The notes: generated from the letters alone by a model not told the origin. A stretch of DNA of 64,000 nt from Glutamicibacter protophormiae (GCF_014647495.1 NZ_BMPH01000001.1:434001-498000), one strand, 5' to 3'; numbered from the stretch's first letter, positions 45,488 to 54,275 are shown. Numbers and translations: made by a program.

Positions 45488-46335
45488 TTGTACTTGTAGA
45501 AGCCTTCGCCGGCAGCGGCGCCCAGCTTGCCCTTCTCGATGTACTCGCTCTTGAGCATGGCGGCGAACTTCTGGCTGGTCTCGTCACCCCTGCTGGAGAT
45601 GTTGTAGGCGGTGTTCAGTCCGACGATGTCGTAGATCTCGAACGGCCCTTTCGGGGCGCCGGTGCCCAGCTTCCAGGTTTTGTCGATCGTCGGTGCGTCG
45701 GCCACGCCGTTGACCAGCAGGTGGCTTGCGGCCTGGAGGAACGGGACCAGCAGGGAATTGAGCAGGTAGCCCGGCTGCTCCTTGAGGACGCGGATGGCCA
45801 CGAGGCCGGTGCGTTCGGCGAAGTCGACCACGGCGTCGTAGGCTTCGCTGCCGGTGAGCTCGGTGCCCATGACTTCTCCGGTGTTGTTCTGCCAGACGTG
45901 GTTGGCGTAGTGCAGGGCCAGGAATTTCTCCGGGCGCCCGGTGTGCGGTGCGATGGCCGAAGGCAGCAGGGTGGAGGAGTTGGTGGCGAACACGGTGTTC
46001 TCCGGCGCCACGGCCGCCAGGGCCTCGTAGGTGGCCTGCTTGATGTCGAGCGATTCCGGGACGGCCTCGATGACCAATTCTGCGTCCTTCACCGCATCGG
46101 CCAGGTCCGTGGTGAGCCGGATGGATTCGCGCGCCGCCTGGGCCTTGGCGCGGTCTCCCGCATCGAAGAAGTCAGCATAGGTCTGCACCAGGGAATCCAG
46201 CCGGTGGTTGGCCGCCTCCAGGGCTTGTGCGGTGATGTCGTATCCGACAACAGGCAGGCCGTGATAAGCGGTCTGGAAGATGATCTGCGAGCCCAGCACG
46301 CCGGTGCCCAGGACTGTGGTGTTGGTGAGGATCAT
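45484..46335 (-). CDS. 3-Hydroxyacyl-CoA dehydrogenase
   Basis: 283 residues of the 3HCDH family: NAD-binding GTGVLGSQI (about 10-18), the catalytic H in LHYANHVWQNN (usual form HFFNP), and the C-terminal helical domain. It oxidises 3-hydroxyacyl-CoA in fatty-acid or PHB metabolism. It is a short single-domain form, like FadB2/Hbd. The catalytic region deviates from HFFNP to HYANH, so the substrate may be unusual. An inverted repeat lies 73-92 bases upstream of the ATG. Confidence 0.85.
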   Translation of the reverse strand: MILTNTTVLGTGVLGSQIIFQTAYHGLPVVGYDITAQALEAANHRLDSLVQTYADFFDAGDRAKAQAARESIRLTTDLADAVKDAELVIEAVPESLDIKQATYEALAAVAPENTVFATNSSTLLPSAIAPHTGRPEKFLALHYANHVWQNNTGEVMGTELTGSEAYDAVVDFAERTGLVAIRVLKEQPGYLLNSLLVPFLQAASHLLVNGVADAPTIDKTWKLGTGAPKGPFEIYDIVGLNTAYNISSRGDETSQKFAAMLKSEYIEKGKLGAAAGEGFYKYN

Positions 46336-46407
46336 GGTTTGCCCCGATTCCGCCGGCAGGTGCTGGCAAGTATTTTCTGCGCGACGGCCGCCGCGCCGCC
46401 AACCACT

Positions 46408-46427
46408 AAGTTACTGATTGGTAACTT
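46408..46427. promoter_or_regulatory. Inverted repeat upstream of the 3-hydroxyacyl-CoA dehydrogenase gene
   Basis: AAGTTAC-N6-GTAACTT is a perfect 7-bp dyad with a six-base centre. This is the size and form of TetR-family operators controlling fatty-acid degradation genes in actinobacteria (TTAC...GTAA type). The regulator is not in the window. Confidence 0.5.
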
Positions 46428-46515
46428 CATTGTGCGACACCCTTCGGCCGGCCGCAACGTTCTGTGAGGCGAAGAACGAGGTGCTGGGGTGCAGGCCACG
46501 TTGCAGGGCAGGCAA

Positions 46516-46546
46516 AAGGGCATCCGGGGCGCGCCCCGGATGCCCT
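46516..46546 (-). terminator. Strong terminator after the 46.6-kb gene
   Basis: AAGGGCATCCGGGGC and its complement form a near-perfect palindrome, followed on the minus strand by TTTTG. It lies 15 bases after the stop of the gene at 46561-46902. Confidence 0.75.
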
Positions 46547-46560
46547 TCAGTTCTGAAGCC

Positions 46561-46902
46561 TTAGGCGGTCTTCTTCTTCAGCACCACGGCGGCAACTGCG
46601 GCAACGATCAGCGAGATGATCAGGAAGTTGCGGCCCTTGTGGCTCTGCTTCGGAGCCAGGGTCTTCTGCGCGCTCTTCACCGCATTTTCCACCGACGCGC
46701 GGGTGCGCTTGGCCGCCTTGGACTTGCCGGTCACGCTCTCCACCAGATTCGCCCCTGCATGGCTGATGGCCTCGACGTTCACGCCGGAAATCGCGTTGTT
46801 CCAGGTTTCACGCAGCTCCTCCGGCAGCTCCTCCTTGGCGGACTTGGCGAGCTTGGCCAGCGACTTCTCTACTTCCTTGAAATTCTTGGCGGTCTTCGAC
46901 AT
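46561..46902 (-). CDS. Small basic protein with C-terminal membrane anchor
   Basis: 113 residues, unknown. An amphipathic Lys/Glu-rich helical region (residues 1-85, EVEKSLAKLAKSAKEELPEELRE) is followed by one membrane segment (about 91-108) and KKKTA. The single-anchor, helical cytoplasmic layout is reminiscent of small envelope-stress or ElaB/YqjD-like proteins, but no family match can be claimed. GAGAGGAAG lies before the ATG. Monocistronic, with its own terminator. Confidence 0.65.
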   Translation of the reverse strand: MSKTAKNFKEVEKSLAKLAKSAKEELPEELRETWNNAISGVNVEAISHAGANLVESVTGKSKAAKRTRASVENAVKSAQKTLAPKQSHKGRNFLIISLIVAAVAAVVLKKKTA

Positions 46903-47038
46903 AACTTCCTCTCGGTTTGCCTGCGCCCATGGTTGGGACGCCGTGCGGTCGTGCCTCCAGCCTAGCCAGCACCGATAACGCGCTCAAGCACCGTTGGTTG
47001 CGCTCAGTGCGAACTCCCAGAGACTTCACGGGCGCAGC

Positions 47039-47872
47039 TCACGCGGCGGACTCGCCGTCCGAAGGCTGTATGGGGTGCCTCAACCGACGCAGCCGGGTGC
47101 GCAGCGCGCTGGCTAGGCACAGCAGCAGCAGCAACGTGGCGACGCTGGCCACCCCGGCGAACAGGAACGAGGACGCCTGCCACGCATAGCGGTCGACGGT
47201 AATCCAGAAGACGACCCACAGGGCTCCGGCGTTCATGTAGATGCCGATGGGCTTCTTGAAGGTCAGGGCGCACAGCAACAGGCTGACCAGCAGCAGCACC
47301 AGGGCCGCGATTCCCTTGAACATCATCCGGCTCGAGTCCACACCCAGGGCCGCCAGCCAGGCCGCGGCCTCGCCGAGCACGATGATGCCCAGCCACCCGG
47401 TGAACAGCCCGAAGCTGGAGCGGGTGATCCAGCGGTCCATGTTGTTGCGCAGCGTGGCGCGGTCGATCATCACGGCGATCCGTGTCAGCACCAGGAGCAT
47501 GAGCAGGGCGAACAGCAGGCTGAAGCCCATCCGGTCGCGCTGCAGCAATTGCAGCCACAAGGCATTGAACAGGACCAGCGCGAGAACCCAGGGACGCAGT
47601 TTGCCGTGCAGGTCCGTGTGCCTGGCGGTGGGCATGCATTGCCACACCGCGTAGATGCCCAAGCCCGCCATCAGGGCGAACCAGGGCAGCTGCCCGACCA
47701 GGGGGACCGCCATGACTGTGGCATCGGGCTCCAGCCAGCCGCCGGCGATCTGGCCCAGGTGCGAGCCGCGGATGGCTCCGGTGCCGAACACGGCCCAGCC
47801 CAGGGTCGCGAAAATGACCAGAGCGTAACAGATCGACACTAGTGGTGTCGCATTTTGCCGGGGCTTGATCAT
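47039..47872 (-). CDS. TspO/MBR-like multi-span membrane protein
   Basis: 277 residues, nine to ten hydrophobic segments, rich in Trp and aromatic residues. The N-terminal block (TPLVSICYALVIFATLGWAVFGTG, PWFALMAGLGIYAVWQCMPT) resembles the extended actinobacterial 'tryptophan-rich sensory protein' (TspO/MBR) group. The C-terminal half is additional membrane sequence. TspO proteins bind porphyrins or sterols; a role is not predictable. The ATG at 47872 is preceded by AAGGGA. Its upstream extension (to 48025) overlaps the divergent neighbour and is rejected. Confidence 0.6.
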   Translation of the reverse strand: MIKPRQNATPLVSICYALVIFATLGWAVFGTGAIRGSHLGQIAGGWLEPDATVMAVPLVGQLPWFALMAGLGIYAVWQCMPTARHTDLHGKLRPWVLALVLFNALWLQLLQRDRMGFSLLFALLMLLVLTRIAVMIDRATLRNNMDRWITRSSFGLFTGWLGIIVLGEAAAWLAALGVDSSRMMFKGIAALVLLLVSLLLCALTFKKPIGIYMNAGALWVVFWITVDRYAWQASSFLFAGVASVATLLLLLCLASALRTRLRRLRHPIQPSDGESAA

Positions 47873-47967
47873 GGCATCCCTTATCCGATACTTCGTCTCG
47901 AATCCGAAACTACCATGGCGGGGCGGAGATTGCCTTGCGGCGCGGCAGGTGGCGATAAGCTGGGTCG

Positions 47968-49038
47968 ATGACGCAATCATCACAGTGGGTCCGCGAGGCC
48001 ATCTCCCTGCTGGACGCCGATGCAAACCGCAGCGCCGACACCCATCTGCACCGCTTTGAACTGCCCAAGCAATGGGGGATCGAGCTGTACCTGAAGGACG
48101 AATCGGTGCACCCCACCGGATCGCTTAAGCACCGCCTGGCGCGGTCGCTGATTCTCTACGGTCTGGTGAACGGCAAGATCCAGGAGGGCACCACGCTGGT
48201 GGAGGCCTCCAGCGGCTCCACCGCGGTTTCCGAAGCGTATTTCGCCCGCATGCTGGGCCTGGAATTCATTGCCGTGGTGCCGAAGTCCACGAGCACCGAG
48301 AAAATCGAGCTCATCGAGTTCTACGGCGGGCGCTGCCACCTGGTGGATCAGGCCGGGCAGGTCGACGCGGCGGCCCGCGAGCTGGCCGCCGGCCCCGGCG
48401 GCTACTACCTGGACCAGTTCACGTTCGCCGAGCGGGCCACCGACTGGCGCGGCAACAACAACATCGCCGAATCGGTGTTCGCGCAGATGAGCGCGGAGCG
48501 CTACCCGATCCCGAGCTGGATCGTGGTGGGCGCCGGCACCGGCGGCACCAGCGCGACCTTCGGGCGCTTCGTGCGCTACAAGCGCCACGACACGAAGGTG
48601 GCCGTGGCCGACCCCGAGGGCTCCTCCTTCTACGAGGGCTGGCGCTCCGGCAACATGGGCTACTCCACGGGCGTGGGCTCGCGGATCGAGGGCATCGGCC
48701 GCCCGAGCGTCGAGCCGTCCTTCGTGCCCGGGGTCATCGACGAGATGATTCAGGTGCCCGACGCCGGCTCGCTGGCCGCCATGCGCCTGCTGCGCGCCAA
48801 GACCCGCTACTTCGCCGGCGGCTCCACCGGCACCAACCTCTACGCCGCGTTCCAGATCATCGCCGGCATGCTCCAGCGCGGGGAGCGCGGCAGCATCGTC
48901 ACGCTGATCTGCGACTCCGGCGAGCGCTACGCCAACACCTACTACAACGACGACTGGCTGGCCGACCAGGGGCTGGACCTGGCCCCGCACACCGCGGTGC
49001 TGGAACGCTTCCTGGCCGAAGGGATCTGGGAGGACTAG
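47968..49038 (+). CDS. PLP-dependent cysteine synthase-family protein (Cds1-like)
   Basis: 356 residues, fold type II PLP enzyme. The Schiff-base lysine is in [11 protein letters not shown] (Lys at about residue 51), [18 protein letters not shown] is the substrate loop and [15 protein letters not shown] the phosphate-binding loop. This pattern matches the actinobacterial L-cysteine desulfhydrase Cds1 group (mycobacterial Rv3684-like) better than biosynthetic CysK. Cds1 breaks cysteine to pyruvate, ammonia and sulfide, adjusting respiration and redox state. The gene ends overlapping the cupin gene by four bases, convergently. Confidence 0.85.
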   Translation: MTQSSQWVREAISLLDADANRSADTHLHRFELPKQWGIELYLKDESVHPTGSLKHRLARSLILYGLVNGKIQEGTTLVEASSGSTAVSEAYFARMLGLEFIAVVPKSTSTEKIELIEFYGGRCHLVDQAGQVDAAARELAAGPGGYYLDQFTFAERATDWRGNNNIAESVFAQMSAERYPIPSWIVVGAGTGGTSATFGRFVRYKRHDTKVAVADPEGSSFYEGWRSGNMGYSTGVGSRIEGIGRPSVEPSFVPGVIDEMIQVPDAGSLAAMRLLRAKTRYFAGGSTGTNLYAAFQIIAGMLQRGERGSIVTLICDSGERYANTYYNDDWLADQGLDLAPHTAVLERFLAEGIWED

Positions 49039-49418
49039 GATGCGCTGGGCCGGCGCGCGGGCATCAGCCCGGTGGTCTTCTTGCGCTGATGCACCGAGAA
49101 GTAGCACAGCCCCTGCTCGCCGGCGACGAAGTGGCGCCGGGCCCTGGCCGGCAGGTAGACGACGTCGCCGACCGCCAGTTGCACGGTGGTTCCCTCGCCG
49201 TGCAGCGTGCCCGACCCGGCGACCACGTGCAGCAGCACGTCCAGCTCCGGGCCCGCATGCTCGCCGATCTCGGCCCCCGGAGCCAGCGCGATCACGTTCG
49301 CGTCCAGGTCCCGCTGGCCCGGTTCAAGTTTCCACAGCGCCCCGTTGCGGCCGGCCGCCCGGGCGGCGAGGTCTGCGGTGTTGGCCATATGGTGCGGGAC
49401 CGGGGGCATGCTGGTCAT
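49035..49418 (-). CDS. Cupin-domain protein
   Basis: 127 residues: a single cupin barrel. Motif 1 is [19 protein letters not shown] (one metal-type His, Glu present) and motif 2 is [19 protein letters not shown]. Both motifs are close to the consensus but the first has only one histidine. Function unknown; perhaps a small-molecule dioxygenase/isomerase or a sensor. Divergent from YggS copy 1 by 100 bases. Confidence 0.8.
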   Translation of the reverse strand: MTSMPPVPHHMANTADLAARAAGRNGALWKLEPGQRDLDANVIALAPGAEIGEHAGPELDVLLHVVAGSGTLHGEGTTVQLAVGDVVYLPARARRHFVAGEQGLCYFSVHQRKKTTGLMPARRPSAS

Positions 49419-49518
49419 GGGGAGCTCCTGTTCAGTGCCGGAATCCGAGCCGGTGCGCGGCTGTCATCTGTGCACCCAGCATAACCGCGCAGCGCCGACG
49501 CGGTCGTAGGATGGGACC

Positions 49519-50280
49519 ATGAGTGAACACCCCTCCGCAGCCGCCCACGCCCAGACCCAGGCGGACTTCGCCGCGAACCTCGCCTCGGTGCGCGAGCGGA
49601 TCGCCCGCGCGGAGCAGGCCGCGGGCCGCGCGCCGGGCAGCGTGCGCCTGCTGCCGGTCACCAAGACCGTGCCCTCGCAGCGGCTGCGCCTGGCGATCGC
49701 CGCCGGGGTGGACTGGCTGGGGGAGAACAAGGTGCAGGAGGCGCTGCAGAAATCCGAGGAGCTGGCGGACCTGCCGCAGCTGAAGTACTCGGTGATCGGG
49801 CACCTGCAGACCAACAAGTCCAAGTACGTGGCGCGCTTCGCCCACGAGTTCCAGGCCATGGACAACCTGCGCCAGGCCGAGGCGCTGCAACGCCGCCTGG
49901 AGCTGGAGGACCGCACCCTGGACGTGTTCGTGCAGGTGAACACCTCCGGCGAGGAGTCCAAGTTCGGCATGCCGCCGGAAGCTGCGCCCGGCTTCGTGAA
50001 GCAGCTGCCGGCTTTCGACCGGCTGCACGTCAAGGGCCTGATGACCCTGGCGATCTTCTCCACCGACCACGCGGCGGTGCGCCGCTGCTTCCAGACGCTG
50101 CGGGCGGTGCGCGATACCGTGCGCGAGACCGACGAGCGGATCGCGGAGCTGTCCATGGGCATGAGCGGCGACTTCGAGCTGGCCATCGCCGAAGGCGCTA
50201 CCGTGGTGCGCGTGGGGCAGGGCATCTTCGGGGCCCGCGCGCTGCCTGACTCGCACTACTGGCCCGGGTTCGCCGGCTGA
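49519..50280 (+). CDS. YggS-family PLP homeostasis protein, copy 1
   Basis: 253 residues. A PLP-binding TIM-barrel of the YggS/PROSC group: the PLP lysine is in VRLLPVTKTVPSQRL, followed by GENKVQEAL, the HLQTNKSKYV segment and the C-terminal MGMSGDFELAIAEGATVVRVGQGIFG. It buffers free PLP. A paralogue with the same motifs lies at 52233-52973, the two flanking the pyruvate oxidase gene. Confidence 0.93.
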   Translation: MSEHPSAAAHAQTQADFAANLASVRERIARAEQAAGRAPGSVRLLPVTKTVPSQRLRLAIAAGVDWLGENKVQEALQKSEELADLPQLKYSVIGHLQTNKSKYVARFAHEFQAMDNLRQAEALQRRLELEDRTLDVFVQVNTSGEESKFGMPPEAAPGFVKQLPAFDRLHVKGLMTLAIFSTDHAAVRRCFQTLRAVRDTVRETDERIAELSMGMSGDFELAIAEGATVVRVGQGIFGARALPDSHYWPGFAG

Positions 50281-50292
50281 GCTGCCCGCGCG

Positions 50293-50336
50293 AGCGCCTG
50301 TGACCTGAGAAGCAAGCGCCTGTGACCTGAGAAGCA
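50293..50336. repeat. 22-bp perfect tandem duplication
   Basis: The 22-base unit AGCGCCTGTGACC... at 50293-50314 is repeated exactly at 50315-50336, just after yggS copy 1 and before poxB. Function not apparent; it may be slippage. Confidence 0.8.
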
Positions 50337-50422
50337 GCGGGGTATCTCGAAGAACACTTAGCCCTCGGCGGTGTAGGGCAGTAGGGTGAAAACGACACCG
50401 TCACTGTTCCAAAGGAGCTGTT

Positions 50423-52147
50423 TTGCCTACCGTCGCCGAACACATCATCGACCAGCTCGACGCCCAGGGGGTCCGCCGGATCTACGGCATTCCCGGGGAC
50501 TCGCTCAACGGCTTGACCGACGCGCTGCGGGTCAACGGGCAGATCGAATGGATCCACCACCGCCATGAGGAAGCCGCCGCGTTTGCCGCCGCGGCCGAAG
50601 CGGAGATCACCGGGAACCTGGCCGTCTGCGTGGGATCCTGCGGGCCGGGCAACCTGCACCTGATCAACGGGCTGTACGACGCGCAGCGCTCACGGGTTCC
50701 GGTGCTGGCCATCGCCGCCCACATCCCCACCGAGGAAATCGGCTCCAGCTACTTCCAGGAAACCCATCCCGTGGAAGTCTTCCGCGGCTGCTCGGTGTAC
50801 GCCGAACAGGTCTCGGACCCCAAGCAGATGCCGCGCATGCTGCGCATCGCGATGCGCGAGGCCATCGAGAAGCGCGGCGTCGCCGTGCTGGTGATCTCCG
50901 GGGACGTGGCCCTGTCGGCCATGGAGCGCAGCGAAACCCACGCCATCGTGAAAACCAACCCGCGCATCCTGCCCGACGAGCAGGAGCTGGAGCGCGCCGC
51001 GGAGATCCTGGAATCCTCGCGCAAGGTCACCATCCTCGCCGGAGCCGGCACCGCCGGTGCCCACGACCAGGTCATTGCCCTGGCCGACAAGCTGGCTGCT
51101 CCCGTCGTGCATGCGCTGCGCGGCAAGGAGCACATCGAATACGACAACCCCTTCGACGTGGGCATGACCGGACTGCTCGGTTTCGCCTCGGGCGCCAAGG
51201 CCATCGCCGAATGCGAGGTGCTGCTGATGCTGGGCACCGACTTCCCGTACCAGCAGTTCTATCCCCAGCAGGCGACCATCATCCAGGTGGACATCCGCGG
51301 CGAGCAGATCGGCCGGCGCACCCGGGTGGACGTCCCGCTGGTGGGCACCGTGAAGGACACGGCCGCCGCGCTGGCGGCGCTGCTGCCGGTGCAGACCCAC
51401 CGCAAGCACCTGGACACCGCGCTGGAGCACTACCGCAAGACCCGCGCCAAGCTCGACGAGCTGGCCACGGAATCCAAGCCGGGCGCGGCGATCCACCCCC
51501 AGTACCTGGCCCGGCTGATCGACCAGGCGGCGGACGACGACGCGATCTTCACCGCGGATGTGGGTTCCCCGGTGATCTGGGCGGCCCGCTACCTGTCCAT
51601 GACCGGCAAGCGCCGGGTGCTGGGTTCCTTCAACCACGGCTCCATGGCCAACGCGCTGTGCCATGCGCTGGGCGCCCAGGCCATCGACCGCTCGCGCCAG
51701 GTCATCGCCTTCGCCGGAGACGGCGGGCTGGCCATGATGCTCGGCGAGCTACTGACCGCGACGCAGAACAAGCTGCCGGTCAAGGTCGTGGTCTTCAACA
51801 ACTCCTCGCTGAACTTCGTGGAACTTGAAATGAAGGCCGCGGGCTTTGTCACCTACGCCACCGAGCTGCAGAACCCGGACTTCGGCGCGCTGGCCAACGC
51901 CGCGGGGCTCAAGGGCTACCGGGTGGCCGACTCGTCCCAGCTGGAAGGAGCCGTCAAGGAATTCCTGGCCCACGACGGGCCTGCGGTGCTGGATGTCGTC
52001 ACCGACCGCCAGGAGATGTCCATGCCGCCGGCGATCAAGCTGGAACAGGCCAAGGGTTTCGCGCTCTACGCCATTCGCACCGTCATGTCCGGGCGTGGCG
52101 ATGAGCTGCTGGATCTGGCCAAGACCAATTGGCGGCAGATGTTCTAG
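50423..52147 (+). CDS. poxB: Pyruvate oxidase (ubiquinone/menaquinone-dependent type)
   Basis: 574-residue ThDP-dependent flavoenzyme. The N-terminal HRHEEAAAFAA (catalytic Glu near residue 50), a central FAD-binding region and the ThDP motif GDGGLAMMLGELLT..NN (about residues 432-465) follow the usual order. The C-terminal tail after 540 is the lipid/quinone-binding region of PoxB-type enzymes. It oxidises pyruvate to acetate and CO2 at the membrane. TTG start with AAAGGAG six bases upstream. Flanked by two YggS genes; PLP and ThDP are different cofactors, so the link is not obvious. Confidence 0.93.
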   Translation: MPTVAEHIIDQLDAQGVRRIYGIPGDSLNGLTDALRVNGQIEWIHHRHEEAAAFAAAAEAEITGNLAVCVGSCGPGNLHLINGLYDAQRSRVPVLAIAAHIPTEEIGSSYFQETHPVEVFRGCSVYAEQVSDPKQMPRMLRIAMREAIEKRGVAVLVISGDVALSAMERSETHAIVKTNPRILPDEQELERAAEILESSRKVTILAGAGTAGAHDQVIALADKLAAPVVHALRGKEHIEYDNPFDVGMTGLLGFASGAKAIAECEVLLMLGTDFPYQQFYPQQATIIQVDIRGEQIGRRTRVDVPLVGTVKDTAAALAALLPVQTHRKHLDTALEHYRKTRAKLDELATESKPGAAIHPQYLARLIDQAADDDAIFTADVGSPVIWAARYLSMTGKRRVLGSFNHGSMANALCHALGAQAIDRSRQVIAFAGDGGLAMMLGELLTATQNKLPVKVVVFNNSSLNFVELEMKAAGFVTYATELQNPDFGALANAAGLKGYRVADSSQLEGAVKEFLAHDGPAVLDVVTDRQEMSMPPAIKLEQAKGFALYAIRTVMSGRGDELLDLAKTNWRQMF

Positions 52148-52168
52148 GTTTTAATTGCCTATGCTTAA

Positions 52169-52200
52169 TGCTGGTGCCGTGGATTCGGCGCCGGCATTTT
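52169..52200 (+). terminator. Rho-independent terminator after poxB
   Basis: TGCTGGTGCCG (52169-52179) pairs with CGGCGCCGGCA (52186-52196), 11 base pairs with two G-U, followed by TTTT. Confidence 0.8.
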
Positions 52201-52232
52201 GCATGTGATCTTCAGAAAGAGGCGTAGGCGCT

Positions 52233-52973
52233 TTGACTTCGCAACCGGCCGCGGCCCACGCGGCAACCACCGAGGACTTCTCCCGCAACCTGGCAGCGGT
52301 GCGCGAGCGGATCGCGCGGGCGGCCCGCTCGGTGGGCCGCGACCCGGAATCGGTGCGACTGCTGCCGGTCACCAAGACCATCCCGGCCGAACGGCTGCGC
52401 CTGGCCATCGCCGCCGGCGTGGACACGCTGGGGGAGAACAAGGTCCAGGAAGCGCACGCCAAGTACGAGGAGTTCAAGCAGGACTACCCGCACCTGCGCT
52501 ACTCGGTGATTGGGCCGTTGCAGCGCAACAAGGCGAAGTTCGTGGCGCAGTTCGCCGACGAGTTCCATGCCCTTGATTCGCTCCGGCTCGCCGAAACCCT
52601 GCAGAACCGGCTGGAGGCCGAAGACCGGTCCCTGGAGGTCTTCCTCCAGGTGAACACCTCCGGGGAGGAGTCGAAGTCCGGCATCGAGGCAACGGAAGCC
52701 GCGGAACTGCTGGCCGCGCTGAAGCCGCTGGACCGGTTGAAGCCCGTCGGCCTGATGACCATGGCGGCGAACACCACCGACGAGGCCTCCATCCGCGCCA
52801 GCTTCACCCTGCTGCGCGAGACGCTTGCCGAGCTGCAGGCCGCCGGAGCCCCTGAGGAATTCACCCAGCTGTCCATGGGCATGAGCGGCGACTTCGAGAT
52901 CGCCATCCAGGAAGGCGCCACGGTCGTTCGTGTGGGCCAGGGGATCTTCGGGGCCCGCCAGTATCCCGCGTAG
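52233..52973 (+). CDS. YggS-family PLP homeostasis protein, copy 2
   Basis: 246 residues; the motifs are as in copy 1 (LLPVTKTIPAERL, GENKVQEAH, MGMSGDFEIAIQEGATVVRVGQGIFG). The two proteins align over their whole length with few gaps but differ at many positions, so the duplication is old or one copy was acquired. A TTG start follows AGAGG. It begins after the poxB terminator, so it needs its own promoter, which must lie within about 30 bases or in poxB. Confidence 0.92.
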   Translation: MTSQPAAAHAATTEDFSRNLAAVRERIARAARSVGRDPESVRLLPVTKTIPAERLRLAIAAGVDTLGENKVQEAHAKYEEFKQDYPHLRYSVIGPLQRNKAKFVAQFADEFHALDSLRLAETLQNRLEAEDRSLEVFLQVNTSGEESKSGIEATEAAELLAALKPLDRLKPVGLMTMAANTTDEASIRASFTLLRETLAELQAAGAPEEFTQLSMGMSGDFEIAIQEGATVVRVGQGIFGARQYPA

Positions 52974-53102
52974 GCATTCCGGGACGCCTGCAAGCCCTGG
53001 GCGGCGGTTTAGGACGTCGTTGGTGTAGTGCGCCTTTGTATCCATTCCCCGGGTGTTTCCACATGTTGCCTGAACCGGCCTAAAATGTCGGTTCGCCGGC
53101 GG

Positions 53103-53118
53103 ATACTACATCTAGGTA
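53103..53118. promoter_or_regulatory. Distal NrdR-box-like site
   Basis: ATACTACATCTAGGTA is, in reverse complement, close to the proximal box at 53348-53363. It lies about 200 bases upstream of the proximal pair. Its role is uncertain. Confidence 0.35.
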
Positions 53119-53215
53119 CAGACACTTCAGTCAGGGCACAAGTTGACGGGGGCGAAACACGCCGAGGAACTTCTCACACTAAGTATTTTTAACCCACACA
53201 GCCAATATCCCAAGC

Positions 53216-53289
53216 TGTGGACAAAGCATGCTGGACCGCGAGAAATCAAGGTTTAAACAGTGGGTAATATCCACAATTCCTGTGGACTC
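53216..53289. promoter_or_regulatory. DnaA-box-like cluster upstream of nrdH
   Basis: TGTGGACAA (53216-53224) is the exact complement of the actinobacterial DnaA box TTGTCCACA. ATATCCACA (53266-53274) matches the TTATCCACA consensus at eight of nine positions, and TGTGGACTC (53281-53289) is a weaker third site. DnaA control of nrd genes is known in E. coli; here it is inference. Confidence 0.45.
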
Positions 53290-53315
53290 CGCTGCAGGGG
53301 GATGAAATCGTCGTA

Positions 53316-53363
53316 ATACATCATCTTGTGGCCGCTTGACCGGCCGGACACAAGATGTAGTAT
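53316..53363. promoter_or_regulatory. Pair of NrdR boxes in the nrdHIEF promoter
   Basis: ATACATCATCTTGTGG (53316-53331) and ACACAAGATGTAGTAT (53348-53363) are inverted forms of the same 16-base motif. Their starts are 32 bases apart, about three helical turns, the arrangement bound by the ATP/dATP-sensing repressor NrdR. Start-site-proximal promoter elements (TTGACC at 53336) lie between them. Confidence 0.7.
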
Positions 53364-53427
53364 TGAATCCGATGGCGCGACAGGCGCCGGAAACACCACG
53401 AAGTTTAACTTCGGGGCATCCGAGAGG

Positions 53428-53468
53428 TTGGTCCGCACCGCCGTGAAAACGGTGCGAAGACGGACCAA
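53428..53468 (+). promoter_or_regulatory. Nested hairpin in the nrdH 5' leader
   Basis: TTGGTCCG (53428-53435) pairs with CGGACCAA (53461-53468), enclosing GCACCG/CGGTGC. It ends about 30 bases before the nrdH ATG. No B12-box or other known riboswitch signature is visible. Confidence 0.5.
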
Positions 53469-53499
53469 AACTAGGACTTTTTAAAGGGGATCAGGGACT

Positions 53500-53730
53500 A
53501 TGTCCATCACGGTTTACACGAAGCCTTCATGCGTGCAGTGCAACGCCACCTACCGGGCATTGGACAAGAAGGGTGTCGAGTACAACAAGGTCGATATCTC
53601 TCAGGATGCTAACGCCTTGGAGCACGTACGTGGCCTTGGATACATGCAGGCACCAGTTGTCGTGACCGACAACGATCACTGGTCGGGATTCCGCCCGGAC
53701 AAGATCGCTCTGCTGGCTCCGGCGAACTAA
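53500..53730 (+). CDS. nrdH: Glutaredoxin-like protein NrdH
   Basis: 76-residue electron donor for class Ib ribonucleotide reductase. The redox motif is CVQC (residues 11-14, after YTKPS), and the C-terminal [15 protein letters not shown] is NrdH-typical, giving thioredoxin-like specificity. First gene of nrdHIEF, behind NrdR-box-like sites. Confidence 0.97.
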   Translation: MSITVYTKPSCVQCNATYRALDKKGVEYNKVDISQDANALEHVRGLGYMQAPVVVTDNDHWSGFRPDKIALLAPAN

Positions 53731-53789
53731 CCAGATACCGAAACCAATCGGTACTAAATCCGCTCTTTTTGCAGTGGAGGCGAAATACC

Positions 53790-54275
53790 ATGCCACCGAC
53801 AGCTCTTGCCGACAGGCAACATGCTGAGGCACACGAACCAGTGGTGTACACCGATTCGAAGCTGATTTATTTCTCTTCGATATCGGAGTACACCCGTCGG
53901 TTCGTTGAAAAACTCGAGATGGATTCGGCGCGAATACCGCTCTACGGCTACGAACCGAAACTCATCACCACAGCTCCGTACGTTCTGCTGATTCCTACCT
54001 ATGGGGGAGACGGCGGCAAACGTTCAATCCTTCCGCAGATCATGAAATTTCTCGGGTATGAAGAGAACCGCAAGAACCTACGCGGCGTCATCGGAGCAGG
54101 TAACACAAACTTCGGCGAGTACTACTGCATTGCTGCCAAGCGAATTGCGGCCAAATGCGATGTGCCCGTACTTTATACATTCGAACTCATGGGAACGCAG
54201 GAAGATGTTCTCAAAGTCAAAGAAGGGCTTGAAACCTTTTGGAAACCAGCATCGCAGAAGCAGCAGGAACGATGA
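53790..54275 (+). CDS. nrdI: Flavodoxin-like NrdI
   Basis: 161 residues. Supplies the oxidant to assemble the Mn(III)2-tyrosyl radical cofactor of NrdF. FMN-binding elements are [16 protein letters not shown] and [13 protein letters not shown], with the conserved [10 protein letters not shown]. The ATG at 53790 follows GGAGG; an in-frame ATG at 53769 precedes that site and is rejected. It overlaps nrdE by ATGA. Confidence 0.96.
   Translation: MPPTALADRQHAEAHEPVVYTDSKLIYFSSISEYTRRFVEKLEMDSARIPLYGYEPKLITTAPYVLLIPTYGGDGGKRSILPQIMKFLGYEENRKNLRGVIGAGNTNFGEYYCIAAKRIAAKCDVPVLYTFELMGTQEDVLKVKEGLETFWKPASQKQQER

Noticed and set aside
53363-53499. Cobalamin riboswitch upstream of nrdH
   Set aside because: No B12-box sequence, and class Ib enzymes do not use B12. 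Only a simple nested hairpin is present.
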